Of a DNA stretch of 64,000 bases, positions 54,312 to 62,015 are shown piece after piece. The stretch spans positions 496,001 through 560,000 of the forward strand of contig NZ_CP027666.1 of the NCBI RefSeq assembly GCF_003008535.1. The letters are read 5' to 3'. The notes under the pieces are model-generated. The model was not told where the DNA came from. It made no database searches and saw only the letters and a list, made by a program, of their open reading frames with translations. Source of the DNA: Ottowia oryzae (GTDB lineage: Bacteria; Pseudomonadota; Gammaproteobacteria; Burkholderiales; Burkholderiaceae_C). The position numbers were made by a program, and so were the translations under genes. Numbering within the stretch: the first letter of the stretch is position 1; each line of letters opens with the position of its first letter.

Positions 54312-54968
54312 TCAGCGCGCCGCAGGCACCGGCACGCTTTGCACCCAGGCCACGGCCTGCCGCACCGCTTCGTCGGTCGCGGCGCGCAAGGCGGCCACGC
54401 CACCGGGCGCGTCGGCGGTCTGCGCGGGCTTGCGCACGACAACGGTGTGCTGGCCCAGCAGGCGCTGGGTGGCCGAAGCGGGGGCGATCAGCGTCAGGCG
54501 CAGGCGCACCACGCCCTCGCTGGCATTGGGGCCGCTGAACACTTGCGAGAAATCGTCCAGCTGCGCGCGCAGCTCGACCTGCGCCAGCCCCATGCCCACG
54601 TCGACCACCGGGCGCGTGGCGGAAAACGCTTCGCGCAGGCGCTGGCTGACCAGCTGCGGCGGCGACATTACCCAGCGCGCCTGCGCGTAGGGGCGCGGCT
54701 GCTGGCCGTCGCCGCTGTACAGCAAGCGGTAGACGACCGAGGTGCCGTCAATGGCGGCGTTGGCTTCGACCGAGTCCATGGCCAGCGCCGGGCCGGTGGC
54801 GGTGGTGCTGGCGGCCAGCGGCAGCGGCGGGCCCAGGTCGTAGGGCTCGGGCCGCACGGGCTTGTCGGGCAAAGGCAGCGAACAGGCGCCCAGCATGAGG
54901 GCCGAAGCCAATGAAAGAAAAACGGCCCTGGCGCCGGCCAGATGTGCGCGAGCAGCTATCAATTTCAT
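54312..54968 (-). CDS. ABC-type transport auxiliary lipoprotein (PqiC-like)
   Basis: 218 residues. The signal peptide begins MKLIAARAHLAGARAVFLSL and ends in the lipobox LGAC (Cys at residue 29). The mature domain fits the DUF330/PqiC-type outer-membrane lipoproteins that work with Mce proteins: PYDLGPPLPLA, YRLLYSGDGQQPRPYAQARW, LSQRLREAF-like QLVSQRLREAFSA. The DNA for the first 19 or so codons is a well-kept copy of the 11-spaced repeat (copy 15). It is the last gene of a four-gene Mce/Mla-type operon. Confidence 0.9.
   Translation of the reverse strand: MKLIAARAHLAGARAVFLSLASALMLGACSLPLPDKPVRPEPYDLGPPLPLAASTTATGPALAMDSVEANAAIDGTSVVYRLLYSGDGQQPRPYAQARWVMSPPQLVSQRLREAFSATRPVVDVGMGLAQVELRAQLDDFSQVFSGPNASEGVVRLRLTLIAPASATQRLLGQHTVVVRKPAQTADAPGGVAALRAATDEAVRQAVAWVQSVPVPAAR
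54911..54966 (-). repeat. 11-spaced repeat, copy 15, encoding a signal peptide start
   Basis: On the minus strand: TTGATAGCTGCTCGCGC, 11 bases, GCGCCAGGGCCGTTTTTCTTT. Near-identical in layout to copies 5 and 6. It is read as codons 2-19 of the lipoprotein (KLIAARAHLAGARAVFLS). Confidence 0.88.
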
Positions 54969-54977
54969 AGTTTCTCC

Positions 54978-55946
54978 TCAAGGGCCGCCAGGGGCGGTGG
55001 CGGGCGCCTGAAAGCCGGGCTCGCCGGGGCCAGCGGGCACGGTGCCAGAGCCGTAGATGAACGCCTGCGGGTTCTCGCTGAGCGCATTGGCGATGCGGTC
55101 CAGCCGGCGGATGGTGCGGCTGGCGTCTTCGGTCAGGTTCTGGATGCGCGGCAGCGTGGTGTTGGTGACGGTGCTGGCGCCTTCGCTCATGCGGTCCACC
55201 ACGCCGCCGGGGCCGGTGACGCGCTCGACGCCCTTGCCCAGCTGGCCCACGGTGGTGTCCAGGTTGGCGGCGGTCACGCGCACCTGCGAGGCGGCCTTGT
55301 CGATGGTGGTGAGCGTGCCGCTGGTCTGCTGGACCAGCCCCTCCAGCTTGATGCTCTGGATGGTCTTGTCGGTGTGGCTGGCCAGCTGGTTCACGCTTTT
55401 GGCGGCGGCGCCCAGCTCGGTCAGCGCGTTGCTCAGCGCGGCCTGGTTTTCAGCGCCCAGCAGCTGGTTGACGCGGTCGGTGGCCTGCCCGACTTTCTCG
55501 ACCAGGGTGCTGGCCATGTCCTGCAGCTGGCCCAGCGCATTGGGCTTGAGCGGAATGCGCGGCACGCCGTTGGGGCCGGCCGTGGGCGCGGCGGTCGAGC
55601 TGCCGTCGTCGTCCAGCTGCACGAACGACAGGCCGGTGACGCCCTGGAAGGCCAGCGTGGCGAAGGTGGACTGGGTGACGGGCGCGTTGCGGTCCACGGC
55701 CAGCTCAACCAGCACGTTGCCGGGCTTGTCCGGGTCGAAGTCGATGTTGGTCACCTTGCCGACGGCCACGCCCTTGAAGCGCACGGCGGCCTGCGGCTGC
55801 AGGCCGGTGACGGCGTCGGTGGTGGTCATTTCGTAGCGGCTGGTGCTGACCGTGTCGCGCATCAGCCACATGACCATGCCGACCAGCAGGGCGGTGACGG
55901 CCAGCACGAACACGCCGGCCGCGAACGCATGGGCTTTGTTTTCCAT
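54978..55946 (-). CDS. MlaD/Mce-family substrate-binding protein
   Basis: 322 residues. One N-terminal membrane anchor (about residues 8-30, AAGVFVLAVTALLVGMVMWL), then a single Mce domain (about 38-115: GLQPQAAVRFKGVAVGKV, ATLAFQGVTGLSFVQL), then a long helical region that could form a periplasmic needle or tunnel. Mce proteins carry lipids between inner and outer membrane. It follows the ATPase gene by five bases. Confidence 0.95.
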   Translation of the reverse strand: MENKAHAFAAGVFVLAVTALLVGMVMWLMRDTVSTSRYEMTTTDAVTGLQPQAAVRFKGVAVGKVTNIDFDPDKPGNVLVELAVDRNAPVTQSTFATLAFQGVTGLSFVQLDDDGSSTAAPTAGPNGVPRIPLKPNALGQLQDMASTLVEKVGQATDRVNQLLGAENQAALSNALTELGAAAKSVNQLASHTDKTIQSIKLEGLVQQTSGTLTTIDKAASQVRVTAANLDTTVGQLGKGVERVTGPGGVVDRMSEGASTVTNTTLPRIQNLTEDASRTIRRLDRIANALSENPQAFIYGSGTVPAGPGEPGFQAPATAPGGP

Positions 55947-55951
55947 GGCGG

Positions 55952-56857
55952 TTATTGTCCTTTCTGCGGCGCGGGGGCGCCGGCGGGGGTGTCGTCAGCG
56001 GCGGGCGTGCTCGGGCGCTGGATGTGAAGGTCTTCCATCGCGCGCAGGCCGCGGTCGCCCAGGAAGAAGTGGCGGATGAAGGGGTGGTCAAAAGCCAGCA
56101 CTTCCTTGACCGGCGCATTGATGATGACGTGCTGGTCGGCCAGCACCGCCACGCGCGACGACAGCGCGAACAGCGTGTCCAGATCGTGCGTGACCATCAC
56201 CACCGTCAAGCCCAGCTCCTCGTGCACCGAGCGCAGCAGGGTGACGAAGGCATCGGAGCTGTCCGGGTCCAGCCCCGCCGTGGGCTCGTCCAGCATGAGC
56301 AGCGGCGGGTCCATGATGAGCGCGCGCGCCAGTGCCACGCGCTTGATCATCCCGCCCGACAGGTCGGCCGGCATCTTGGTGGCGTCGCCCGGCTTCAGGC
56401 CCACCATCTCCAGCTTGATCATCGCCGCCTCGCGCACCAACTCGGGCGGCAGCGCGCCGGTTTCGCGCAGGGGAAAGGCGATGTTGTCCAGCACGTTGAA
56501 GGCCGAGAACAGCGCGCCTTGCTGAAACAGCATGCCCACGCGCGCGGCCGCGCCTTCGCGCGTCAGCTGGCTGACGGGCTGGCCCAGCACGGTGATCGTG
56601 CCCTTGGCCGGGGTGTTCAGCCCCAGAATCTGCCGCAGCAGCACCGTCTTGCCGGTGCCAGAGCCGCCCACCAGCGTGAGCACCTCGCCGCGCAGCACGG
56701 TCAAATCCAGGTCTTTGTGGACCACCACTTCGCCCCCGCCGACCACGGGGAACACGCTCCACAGCCCCTTCACCTCGATCAAGGGCTGGCCAGCGGCGGG
56801 CAAGCCGGGGCCGGTCTTCGGCGTGGCGACGGCTTGGCTTTCGGGCAAGGCGTTCAT
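55952..56857 (-). CDS. Mla-type ABC transporter ATP-binding protein
   Basis: 301 residues from the ATG at 56857. P-loop GGSGTGKT, signature LSGGM, Walker B LLMLDEP and the switch His in VMVTHDLDTL are all present. The order permease-ATPase-Mce-lipoprotein matches lipid transporters of the MlaFEDB/PqiABC kind. The C-terminal 35 residues are a Pro/Ala/Thr tail. Powers lipid movement by the MlaE-like permease, four bases upstream. Confidence 0.95.
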   Translation of the reverse strand: MNALPESQAVATPKTGPGLPAAGQPLIEVKGLWSVFPVVGGGEVVVHKDLDLTVLRGEVLTLVGGSGTGKTVLLRQILGLNTPAKGTITVLGQPVSQLTREGAAARVGMLFQQGALFSAFNVLDNIAFPLRETGALPPELVREAAMIKLEMVGLKPGDATKMPADLSGGMIKRVALARALIMDPPLLMLDEPTAGLDPDSSDAFVTLLRSVHEELGLTVVMVTHDLDTLFALSSRVAVLADQHVIINAPVKEVLAFDHPFIRHFFLGDRGLRAMEDLHIQRPSTPAADDTPAGAPAPQKGQ

Positions 56858-56861
56858 GCGC

Positions 56862-57983
56862 TCAGATCCCGATGCTTTTGAACATGATGGCGAACAGGGC
56901 ATCGATCAGGATCACGGCGGTGATCGACGCCACCACGGACGAGGTGGTGCCCTCGCCCAGGCTCTCGGTATTGGGTTTCACACGCAGGCCGAAATGGCAG
57001 GCGATCAAGGCGATGGCCTGGCCGAAGACGACCGACTTGGCGATGGCCAGCGTCAGGTTGGCCACCGGCACCGCCTTGGGCATGGCCTCGATGAAGTAGC
57101 TGGGCGTGATGCCCAGGGTGAGGTCGGCCGCCAGCATGCCGCCGATCAGCGCGGCCAGCGTCGTCCAGATCGAAATCAGCGGCATGGCGATGGACAGCGC
57201 CAGCGCGCGCGGCATGACCAGGCGAAAGCCGGTGGAGATGCCCATGACGCGCATCGCGTCCAGCTCTTCGGTGACGCGCATCACGCCGATCTGGGCGGTG
57301 ATGGCCGAGCCGGAACGCCCGGCGATCAGCACCGCCGCCAGCAGCGGGCCCAATTCACGGATCAGCGCCAGGCCCAGGATGTTGACGATGAACGTCTCGG
57401 CGCCAAACTGCCGCAGCACCGAGCTCATCAGGTACGCCAGCACCACGCCGATCAAGAAGCCCACCAGCGCCGTGATCGGCAGCGCCTGGGCGCCGATGCG
57501 GTACAGGTGGCCGGAAAAATCGCGCCACGGCCCGCGCAGCGGCCGGGCCGCCAGGCGCAGCAGATCCAGCGCCAGCTGGCCCATCAGCGCCACGAAGTCG
57601 CGCACCTGCTGAACGCCCTTGACCACGGCCAGGCCCAGCGCACCGACGCGGTCGCTGAAGGTCACGGGCGGCGCCTCGGGCGGGGGCACCTTGCTGAACT
57701 GCGCCACGCGCTCCAGCACGGCGCGCTGGTCTTCGTCGGCCTCCAGGCGGGCGGGCCATTGGCGCTGCCAGTGGTCCCACAGCAGCAGGGCGCCCAGGTG
57801 GTCCAGCGACTGGATGGGGCGCAAGTCCCAGCCGGCCGCGCCTTTCTGCGCGTGCAGCGCGCTGGAAACCGCCCGCAGTGCCGCGGGCTGCGTCAGCTGC
57901 GCGGCCGTCCAGTGCCCGTGCAGCACGGCGACCACGCCGTCGGGCGTCTGGTCGGTGGCAATGCTGGGCGCGGCGTCGGACAT
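56862..57983 (-). CDS. MlaE-type permease with N-terminal STAS-like domain
   Basis: 373 residues. The first 100 or so residues form a soluble STAS-like domain (DGVVAVLHGHWTAAQL; SLDHLGALLLWDHW), whereas in E. coli the STAS protein MlaB is separate. The remaining part is the MlaE permease with five to six membrane helices (ELGPLLAAVLIAGRSGSAITAQIGVM given as about residues 205-230, and TEELDAMRVMGI). Inner membrane. First gene of the operon, which therefore needs no separate mlaB. Confidence 0.93.
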   Translation of the reverse strand: MSDAAPSIATDQTPDGVVAVLHGHWTAAQLTQPAALRAVSSALHAQKGAAGWDLRPIQSLDHLGALLLWDHWQRQWPARLEADEDQRAVLERVAQFSKVPPPEAPPVTFSDRVGALGLAVVKGVQQVRDFVALMGQLALDLLRLAARPLRGPWRDFSGHLYRIGAQALPITALVGFLIGVVLAYLMSSVLRQFGAETFIVNILGLALIRELGPLLAAVLIAGRSGSAITAQIGVMRVTEELDAMRVMGISTGFRLVMPRALALSIAMPLISIWTTLAALIGGMLAADLTLGITPSYFIEAMPKAVPVANLTLAIAKSVVFGQAIALIACHFGLRVKPNTESLGEGTTSSVVASITAVILIDALFAIMFKSIGI

Positions 57984-58381
57984 GCGTTGGGCTGGTTGGA
58001 AGCGGGCTGCGTCGGTCGGCGAGAAAGCGGTAAGAAAAGGCTACGGTTCAGCAAGATTGGCAAGCAAGCGAAGCGGCGCTGGGGCCGCGCGCGTGCCATT
58101 TAGGCTTGGGCTGCGGCCATCCCTCGAACCGCCGGCCCCACCGGCTGCCAGGCTCGGCAAAACCGCGATGGTAGCGCCCCGCAGGCCCGTACACCGCCGG
58201 GCGCATCGCGCTTGGCTTTGTAGGCGGACGGCGCACGTTGATTGATGGCCAGCCAGCACTGGTGCCGGCCCCAGCGGCAACGATCTCACGCACCGGCCGG
58301 ATTGGTTACGATTTTTTCCTCTTGTATGTGGAAAAGGTCACTCGCGCCTTTAGGATCAGCAGATTGTCACAAGGAGAAAGC
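57984..58381. other. Divergent intergenic region
   Basis: 398 bases between the Mla-type operon (minus) and the bactofilin gene (plus). A weak plus-strand promoter candidate is TTGGTT, 17 bases, TATGTG at 58302-58330, about 50 bases before the bactofilin start. No other feature was recognised, and open frames here look like composition artefacts. Confidence 0.4.
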
Positions 58382-58954
58382 ATGGCACTTCAAGGACCGT
58401 TTTTCGGCAAGCGCGACGAACCCACCCCAGCGCGCGCGCCGGGCAGCTCATCACTGGGCGGCACCAGCTCACTCGGTTCGGCCGGTACTTCTTCCACCGC
58501 ACAGCCAGCTTTCGCACCCGCAGCCCCCGCTGCCACGCCATCGCCCGTTGCGGCGGTGGAAAGCGGCGCCAAACTCACCGTGGGCCCCAACATCAAGCTC
58601 AAGGGCGTCGAGATCACCGACTGCGACACGCTGGTGGTCGAAGGCACCGTGGAAGCCACGATGAATTCGCGCGTGATCCAGATCGCCGAGCAGGGCGCCT
58701 TCAAGGGCTCTGCCGAGATCGACATCGCCGAAGTGCACGGCGTGTTTGATGGAAACCTCACGGTGCGCCAAAAACTGGTGATCTTCTCGACCGGCAAGGT
58801 CACCGGCAAGATTCGCTATGGCAAGATCGTGATCGAGGAAGGGGGGCAACTCTCCGGTGAAATCACGTTCGGCACTTCTGGCGACAGCGCCAGCGCATCG
58901 TCATCCAGCAAAACCACTGGCGCCAAAGGCGAGCCGGTGGCCGTTCCGGCCTGA
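58382..58954 (+). CDS. Bactofilin family cytoskeletal protein
   Basis: 190 residues from the ATG at 58382 (AAGGAGA six bases upstream). A disordered Ser/Ala/Pro-rich N-terminus (about residues 1-60) is followed by the bactofilin beta-helix (about 65-165: GPNIKLKGVEITDCDTLVVEG and repeated turns such as GAFKGSAEIDIAEVHGVFDG, each a partial turn) and a Ser-rich tail. Bactofilins polymerise without nucleotide and guide cell-wall synthesis or polar structures. A strong terminator follows. Confidence 0.93.
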   Translation: MALQGPFFGKRDEPTPARAPGSSSLGGTSSLGSAGTSSTAQPAFAPAAPAATPSPVAAVESGAKLTVGPNIKLKGVEITDCDTLVVEGTVEATMNSRVIQIAEQGAFKGSAEIDIAEVHGVFDGNLTVRQKLVIFSTGKVTGKIRYGKIVIEEGGQLSGEITFGTSGDSASASSSSKTTGAKGEPVAVPA

Positions 58955-58979
58955 CGCGCCTTCGGATGGCGGCCAGGCA

Positions 58980-59774
58980 TTGGCCGCATCAAAAATCATA
59001 GCATCCGGCGCAAGCCGGTACTGCGCCAAGACCGTTTCGACGGTCTTTTTTTCGTGCCGCGCACGCTGGTGGCCGCTCGCCCTGGCGGCGGCGATGGCCG
59101 GCTGCGCCAGCGATGCGCCGGTGGACCGCGGCACGGTGCAGGGCGCCGAGTTTCACGCCAGCGAGCTGATCCAGAGCGAGGGCAACCGCGTCACGCAGGT
59201 TGGCATGCGCGCCAACGAGGCCAGCCTTTTGCAGCTGGCCGACAAGCTGTACCGCCGCAACCCCGGCGAATGGCGCAAGACCGCGCCCAACCGCGACGCG
59301 GCGCTGGACCTGATCCAGTCGGCCATGACCAACGGGCAGGCGTGGGCGCCATTGGGCGGGCGGCGCGACGTGAGCGCGCTGTCGCTCTCGCTGTCGCCCG
59401 AATTCACCGGCGACCGCGTGGCCGCGTTCATCCTGAGCTGCCACGACACCATCGTCACCGCCCACGGCGGGCGGCGCGACTTCTACTACCTGAACGGGGT
59501 CGACCCGCAGCACATCTACAACGCCGCGCGCAACATGGAAACGGCGCTGTGGGTGCTGAACACGCGCCGTGGCCCCGGCGGCCAGCCGCTGCTGCTGGCC
59601 AACGAGATCGGGCCCGATCAGCGCAACCTGAGTTTTGAGCGCGAGTTCGGCAAGATCATCGGGCGCCTGGATCTGTTGGCCGCCTACACGACCGAGCGCT
59701 ACCGCCGCGCGGCCATCGGCTACGTGCAAGGGCTCGTGGCGGCGCCGGTGCTGGCTTTCCTGCCGGTCAAGTGA
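58980..59774 (+). CDS. Hypothetical lipoprotein with unclear start
   Basis: The frame is clear from about 59055 to the stop at 59774 and includes a signal-like ARWWPLALAAAMAGC lipobox, but no ATG or GTG start lies within 100 bases upstream in frame. The only in-frame candidate is a TTG at 58980; from there the frame passes through repeat copy 16 and the bactofilin terminator. The mature region (QGAEFHASELIQSEGNRVTQ; MTNGQAWAPLGGRRDVSAL) is well-formed and ends APVLAFLPVK. I cannot name the family. A mutated start or a frameshift is possible. Confidence 0.55.
   Translation: MAASKIIASGASRYCAKTVSTVFFSCRARWWPLALAAAMAGCASDAPVDRGTVQGAEFHASELIQSEGNRVTQVGMRANEASLLQLADKLYRRNPGEWRKTAPNRDAALDLIQSAMTNGQAWAPLGGRRDVSALSLSLSPEFTGDRVAAFILSCHDTIVTAHGGRRDFYYLNGVDPQHIYNAARNMETALWVLNTRRGPGGQPLLLANEIGPDQRNLSFEREFGKIIGRLDLLAAYTTERYRRAAIGYVQGLVAAPVLAFLPVK
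58985..59038 (+). repeat. 11-spaced repeat, copy 16
   Basis: AATCATAGCATCCGGCGC, 11 bases, GCGCCAAGACCGTTT. Its right edge runs into the bactofilin terminator stem. It lies directly after the bactofilin gene and at the uncertain N-terminus of the next lipoprotein. Confidence 0.75.
59028..59052 (+). terminator. Intrinsic terminator of the bactofilin gene
   Basis: An 8-bp stem AAGACCGT/ACGGTCTT with a stable TTCG tetraloop, followed by further T residues. It lies 73 bases after the bactofilin stop. Confidence 0.88.
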
Positions 59775-59945
59775 GCGCCCCGCGCGACTTTCCCACGAGG
59801 GCGCGGGTGCAATAATCCGCCGCAAAAGCGGCCGCTGCCGCGCAAGCGCCGGGCCCCGCCCGGGTGCCCCAAGGCGCCACCGGCTGCCCGCGCCGCACGC
59901 ACGCGGCGGCACACGGCTCTTACCCTTTACTTCCGGAGAAATCGC

Positions 59946-60800
59946 ATGAGCATCAACACGGTTGGCGTTGTCGGCGCTGGCACCATGGGCAACGGCATTG
60001 CGCAGGCCTGCGCCGTTTCGGGCATCAACGTGGTCATGGTAGACATCAACCAGGCGGCGGTGGACAAGGGCCTGGCCACCATCGAGAAAAGCCTGGACCG
60101 CCTGCTGCAAAAAGAAAAGATCACCGAGGCCGACAAGGCCGCCGCGCTGGCCCGCGTGAAGGGCTCGACGCGCTATGAAGACTTCCAGGGCGCCGATCTG
60201 GTGATCGAGGCCGCCACCGAAAACCGCGAGCTGAAGACCAAGATCCTCAAGCAGCTGGACGAGCTGCTGGCACCCGAGGTGATCGTGGCCACCAACACCT
60301 CGTCGATCTCGATCACCGCGCTGGCCGCCGCCACGGGCCGCGCCGACCGCTTCGTCGGCATGCACTTCTTCAACCCCGTGCCGATGATGGCGCTGGTGGA
60401 AATCATCCGCGGCCTGCAGACCAGCGACGCCACGCACGACGCCGTCAAAGCGCTGGCCGAAACGCTGGGCAAGTCGCCCATCACCGTCAAGAACGCACCG
60501 GGCTTCGTGGTCAACCGCATCCTCGTGCCGATGATCAACGAAGCCTTCTTCGTGCTGGCCGAAGGCCTGGCCACGCCGGAAGACATCGACGCGGGCATGC
60601 GCCTGGGCTGCAACCACCCCATCGGCCCGCTGGCCCTGGCCGACATGATCGGCCTGGACGTGTGCCTGGCCGTCATGGAGGTGTACCTGGACGAGTTCGG
60701 CGACAGCAAATACCGCCCCTGCCACCTGCTGCGCGAATACGTGGCCGCCGGGCGCCTGGGCCGCAAGACCGGCATGGGCGTTTACAGCTACGCCAAGTAA
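59946..60800 (+). CDS. 3-hydroxybutyryl-CoA dehydrogenase
   Basis: 284 residues. The NAD-binding motif GVVGAGTMGNGIAQ is at residues 7-20. The catalytic His is in GMHFFNPVPMM and its Glu partner in VEIIRG; the CoA-binding C-terminal domain has GNHPIGPLALAD-like CNHPIGPLALADMIG. It oxidises (S)-3-hydroxyacyl-CoA to acetoacetyl-CoA with NAD, as in butyrate, PHB or phenylacetate (PaaH) metabolism. It stands alone, so the pathway is not set. Confidence 0.95.
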   Translation: MSINTVGVVGAGTMGNGIAQACAVSGINVVMVDINQAAVDKGLATIEKSLDRLLQKEKITEADKAAALARVKGSTRYEDFQGADLVIEAATENRELKTKILKQLDELLAPEVIVATNTSSISITALAAATGRADRFVGMHFFNPVPMMALVEIIRGLQTSDATHDAVKALAETLGKSPITVKNAPGFVVNRILVPMINEAFFVLAEGLATPEDIDAGMRLGCNHPIGPLALADMIGLDVCLAVMEVYLDEFGDSKYRPCHLLREYVAAGRLGRKTGMGVYSYAK

Positions 60801-60879
60801 GCGCGGCCGCGCCCGCTGCACACCGGCCGCCCGCAAGACCTTGCACCGGCCGGTGTTTTTGGTGCCGTTCAATTGCACA

Positions 60880-60890
60880 CAATTTAATTG
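60880..60890. promoter_or_regulatory. Candidate OhrR operator
   Basis: The palindrome CAATTTAATTG lies about 20 bases before the ohrR start and close to further AATTG/CAATT elements (60870 and 60898). OhrR proteins bind AT-rich CAATT-AATTG palindromes, so autoregulation of ohrR-ohr is likely. Confidence 0.6.
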
Positions 60891-60908
60891 AGAGAAACAA
60901 TTCCACCC

Positions 60909-61370
60909 ATGCCCACCAGCGCCGCCACAGTCCAGCCGGCCCCAGCGCCCCAGTTGCTGCTGGACCACCAGCTGTGCTTTTCGCTGTATGCCGCCTCGTT
61001 GGCGATGACGCGGCGCTACCAGCCGCTGCTGACCGAGCTGGGCCTGACGTACCCGCAGTACATCGCCCTGCTGGCGCTGTGGGAGCACGACGACGTCACC
61101 GTCTCGGCGCTGGGCGATCGGCTGGCGCTGGATTCGGGCACGCTGACGCCGCTGCTCAAGCGCATGGAAGCGTCCGGCTGGGTGACGCGCGAGCGCGACG
61201 CCGCCGACGAGCGCCGCGTGCGCGTGCGCCTGACGCCCGCTGGCCGCGCCCTGCGCGAACGCGCCCAACACATCCCCACGTCGCTGCTGGCCGGCAGCGG
61301 CGTCACGGCCACGCAAGTGCGCCAACTCACGGCCGAGCTGCAGGCGCTGCGCCAGCGGCTGGAAGGCTGA
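60909..61370 (+). CDS. ohrR: MarR-family organic peroxide sensor OhrR
   Basis: 153 residues from the ATG at 60909. Winged helix of the MarR type (LGDRLALDSGTLTPLLKRME; DERRVRVRLTPAGR). The reactive Cys expected of OhrR is in LDHQLCFSLYAAS near the N-terminus, followed by the Tyr residues of YPQYIALL. Oxidation by organic hydroperoxides releases it from DNA. The ohr gene lies 40 bases downstream. Confidence 0.93.
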   Translation: MPTSAATVQPAPAPQLLLDHQLCFSLYAASLAMTRRYQPLLTELGLTYPQYIALLALWEHDDVTVSALGDRLALDSGTLTPLLKRMEASGWVTRERDAADERRVRVRLTPAGRALRERAQHIPTSLLAGSGVTATQVRQLTAELQALRQRLEG

Positions 61371-61410
61371 CCGGCCCATTGTTTCCCCAACCCTCCGAAA
61401 GGAAAGCCCC

Positions 61411-61830
61411 ATGACCACGCCACTCGACAAAGTTCTGTACACCGCCCACGCCCACACCGTGGGTGGGCGCGACGGTGCGTCGCGCACCGACGACGGCCGC
61501 CTGGACATCAAGCTCACGCCCCCCGGCCAACCCGGCAACGGCACCAACCCCGAGCAGCTGTTTGCCGCCGGCTACGCCGCCTGCTTCATGGGCGCGATGA
61601 AGGCCGTGTCGGGCAAGCTGAACGTGGCCGTGCCCGCCGACGCCGCCATTGACTCGGAAGTGCACCTGGGCCCCACCCGCCACGGCTACGGCATCGCCGT
61701 GCGCATGAAGATCAGCCTGCCCGGCCTGGACGCCGACACGGCCCAGAAACTGGTGGCCGCCGCGCACGAGGTGTGCCCGTATTCCAACGCCACGCGCGGC
61801 AACATTGCGGTGGATTTGACGCTGGCCTGA
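61411..61830 (+). CDS. ohr: Organic hydroperoxide resistance protein Ohr
   Basis: 139 residues of the OsmC/Ohr fold. The two catalytic Cys are in AAGYAACFMGAM and HEVCPYSNATRGN, the diagnostic pair of Ohr (not OsmC). It reduces organic and fatty-acid hydroperoxides using lipoylated proteins as electron donors, a link to the lipoate genes of this window. Starts with a good AAAGGAAAG site. Confidence 0.95.
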   Translation: MTTPLDKVLYTAHAHTVGGRDGASRTDDGRLDIKLTPPGQPGNGTNPEQLFAAGYAACFMGAMKAVSGKLNVAVPADAAIDSEVHLGPTRHGYGIAVRMKISLPGLDADTAQKLVAAAHEVCPYSNATRGNIAVDLTLA

Positions 61831-61867
61831 TCTGCGACCGCCTGTAGCTGGGCGGCAAGGCCTTCAA

Positions 61868-61921
61868 GCCAAAATAGCTGTCAGCGCAGGCCCCACCAGC
61901 GCTGGCAGCTATTATTTTTGT
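61868..61921 (+). repeat. 11-spaced repeat, copy 17, symmetrical form
   Basis: AAAATAGCTGTCAGCGC, 11 bases, GCGCTGGCAGCTATTATTTTT. Both ends carry the AGCTAT block, so this copy is nearly palindromic and can be read in either direction. It lies between the convergent ohr and dsbD genes. Confidence 0.9.
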
Positions 61922-62015
61922 AGTATTTAACTGACATCACCGCACCAGGGCGCAGCGGCGCAAAGCCCGCAGCGCCCCCGGCTCGCCCCAGCGCCGACCG
62001 CTGGGCGCTGCCGAA

